From Penaeus vannamei (Eukaryota; Arthropoda; Malacostraca; Decapoda; Penaeidae): DNA of 25,000 nucleotides. The notes beneath the pieces are model-generated. The model was not told where the DNA came from and ran no database searches. It was given only the letters and a program-made list of their open reading frames with translations. The stretch lies in assembly GCF_042767895.1 (NCBI RefSeq), contig NC_091555.1:33113604-33138603 (forward strand). Reading direction: 5' to 3'. A program made the position numbers and the translations under genes. This document shows, piece after piece, positions 23,176 to 25,000 of this stretch; the first letter of the stretch is position 1, and each line of letters opens with the position of its first letter.

Positions 23176-24530
23176 GGAGGCTCCAGCGAGAGCGCGAATG
23201 GGAGGCGGCCCCAGCGCGAGGGCCGGCGTGCCCCTGGGCTTGAGTCCGCCTCGGTGATTTATATTCTATCGTCGCTATCAATCGGCGATGGGGGATAATC
23301 AGATGCGGGTGGTGGCAATCATTGCTGTGATGTATGGAGGCAGATCCCGATCATTGAAGGTGAACATGATATATGAGCATGATCAACGACCGCAGCCAGG
23401 TGATGTATTGAACATGACGGGACGGCTTATGAACCGGAAGCAGACCAAACAAAGGTGATGGCGGAGGCAACAAAAGAGTTCATAATTTCCTGTTTGGTTG
23501 ATTTGTGAAGGTTCCAGTTAGCTATAAGTGATCATAGTGAAAAGCGGTGAGCGAGGGCAGGGGGCCGTGGGGGAGGAGGAGGGGGGAGCTAGAGTGGGTG
23601 ATGGTGAGTCACGACTGATCTTGGGGCTCCTGGTGGGCGGGTGGGCGGGTGGGTGGCGCGAGGTGTCGGCAGCGGATAATACGTAACGCAATCAATCCGA
23701 CTAGCGAGTCTTCCTTGCATCCCTGAGGAAATCGAGCTGACGCTTCTTCTCGCGATCCACTTGCGGCCGTCACGGGAGCAGATAACTCCCGCCTCCGAGT
23801 GGAGAGGAAACGTGCGAGGAAAATGTTTATCACAAGCCCGAGGAATAAAGCATCGGAGCATTACCGGCCTTCGCTCGTCGCCACGTAAGCGTGAGAAGTC
23901 CGCACAAAGGCCCTGATGAAGTGTGGCGAGGGCGAGGAGGAAATGCCAGTCGTCGGGGCAAGAGGAGGATCTTCAGCGCGCGTCTCGGCTGCCTCTCGAT
24001 TGGCGCTGGGTTTCCGCGAAGCTTCGATGAGGCGCTGACGGGCGGCGCATGATGGCCTGCGTCTGCCTGGCCGTGCTTGTGCCTGCCCCCGCGTCTTCCT
24101 CGTCGCTGTTGTTGTTCTCTGGGATCGTTGGTTTGCTCGCGGGGATAAATGGAACCCTTTGGTCACTGTAGATGTTATCTTTTCATATTTTATTATTGTT
24201 TTGATAAAAAGTCATTGATAAAGATGATATGAATACCAGTCAGGAAACTCTTATGATGCTTATAATCGTAACCGTAGTATCAAGATCTGTCTCTGTATTT
24301 CATCATCATTGGCGTGACCTCCATCTCTCCTCTCCTTTGTCGCTGATTCTTGCCCCTTCTCCTTCTGCCTTCATTAACCATCTCCTCGGTTCCCTTTCTT
24401 CGGTTTCTCCGTAGTTTTCTCGTCTCCCGCTGTTCCGTCTTCCTGCTCGGCGGCCATCATTAGTTTCGGACAATTAGACGAGTGTCGGGCCACCCACTCG
24501 TCATTGCTCTCCCCGCACACCCTCTGACCC
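23172..24530. other. Unique DNA, no gene seen
   Basis: GC-rich stretches at 23172-23250, 23540-23660 and 23860-24070 alternate with AT-rich ones. Minus-strand frames of about 90-100 codons (23589-23861, 23861-24166) lack a known domain. The AT-rich part at about 23250-23420 contains CTATCAATCGGCGATGG and GATCATTG words and might be regulatory. Confidence 0.4.
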
Positions 24531-24563
24531 GCCCCCTCCCCGCTCCTCTCCCCCCTCCCTCCC

Positions 24564-24704
24564 CTTCTTCTCTCCCCCTCCCTCCCCTCCTTCTCTCCCC
24601 CTCCCTCCCCTCCTTCTCTCCCCCACCCTCCCCTCCTTCTCTCCCCCTCCCTCCCCTCCTTCTCTCCTCCTCCCTCCCCTCCTTCTCTCCTCCTCCCCTC
24701 CTCC
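24564..24704. repeat. 23-bp polypyrimidine minisatellite, about six copies
   Basis: The unit starts CTCCTTCTCTCCCCC and ends TCCCTCCC, repeated at exact 23-bp spacing. The third copy has CACCC; the last two have CTCCTCC. Confidence 0.93.
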
Positions 24705-25000
24705 CCAACGCTCTTCGCTGTCTGCGTCCAAACACTTCCTTTGAACTTTTTCTTACTCCGTTTACTCGATTTTACGTATACATTTCTTTATTTTTCCCAG
24801 TCGTACGTTTTCCCGTATATTCCATTGCTGTTTTTTTTTCTTTTCTTTTCTTTATCTGCTCCCTCTTTTCCTGATTAATTGTTCTTGTTTTATGTTTTTA
24901 TTCATATTCTCCTTCATCTTTGTTCTTCCTTTGCCTTAACTAATTATCCCCCCCCCCCTCCTCTCCTACCTTCCTCTTCCTCCTACTTCTCTTCGTCCTA
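24705..25000. other. T/C-rich spacer to the window end, no gene seen
   Basis: T-rich with TTTTCTTTTCTTTTCTTTA near 24835 and a C run plus CTCCTCTCC words at the end. Confidence 0.5.

Noticed and set aside
24049..24171. 40-codon hydrophobic open frame starting MMACVCLAVLVP, signal-peptide-like
   Set aside because: Short, ends at a stop without a domain, and no exon continuation is evident. The GC-rich leucine-codon composition can explain it.

Overview
The window looks like animal nuclear DNA, most likely from a decapod crustacean and plausibly a penaeid shrimp. Two things point there. The only confident gene is split by GT-AG introns and encodes a protein of the arthropod Cut type. The rest carries an extreme load of long dinucleotide microsatellites (CT/GA, CA/GT, TA), with polypyrimidine and polypurine minisatellites. 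That load is a known hallmark of penaeid genomes. The species is inferred, not shown.

Layout. Bases 1-17440 contain no exon I can support. This stretch is unique spacer broken up by low-complexity blocks: pyrimidine-rich DNA (about 1183-3050), purine-rich DNA (about 3650-4475), pyrimidine-rich DNA again (4621-4850), GA tracts at 9162 and 9897, a decayed ATGATAAT-type region (10260-10810), a CA-based array of about 965 bp (13045-14008), a compound AT/GT/GA microsatellite (15118-15305) and a CT tract (15676-15783). A doubtful LINE-like coding remnant lies near 456-850. Five CCAAT boxes in the same orientation cluster at 12694-12792.

Bases 17441-19831 on the + strand hold five consecutive internal exons of a homeobox cut (CUX class) gene: 17441-17583, 18177-18383, 18503-18770, 19093-19222 and 19690-19831. 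Every splice phase agrees, and the exons join into one frame of about 296 residues ending with a complete first CUT repeat. The second and third CUT repeats and the homeodomain must lie 3' of the window, and the N-terminal region 5' of it. If so, both flanks would be intronic or intergenic to cut.

Bases 19832-25000 are the 5' part of the next intron. It is less repetitive than the upstream flank. It has a few AT-rich blocks dense in homeodomain/POU-like words that are candidate enhancers, a GT microsatellite (23108-23171) and a 23-bp pyrimidine minisatellite (24564-24704).

I found no CRISPR array, rRNA, credible tRNA, intact transposon or new multigene system. The points most worth a second look are the two in-frame donors of the first exon, the open frame running into the last intron, the CCAAT cluster near a gene of the CCAAT-displacement family, and the large complementary microsatellites able to form long foldbacks.
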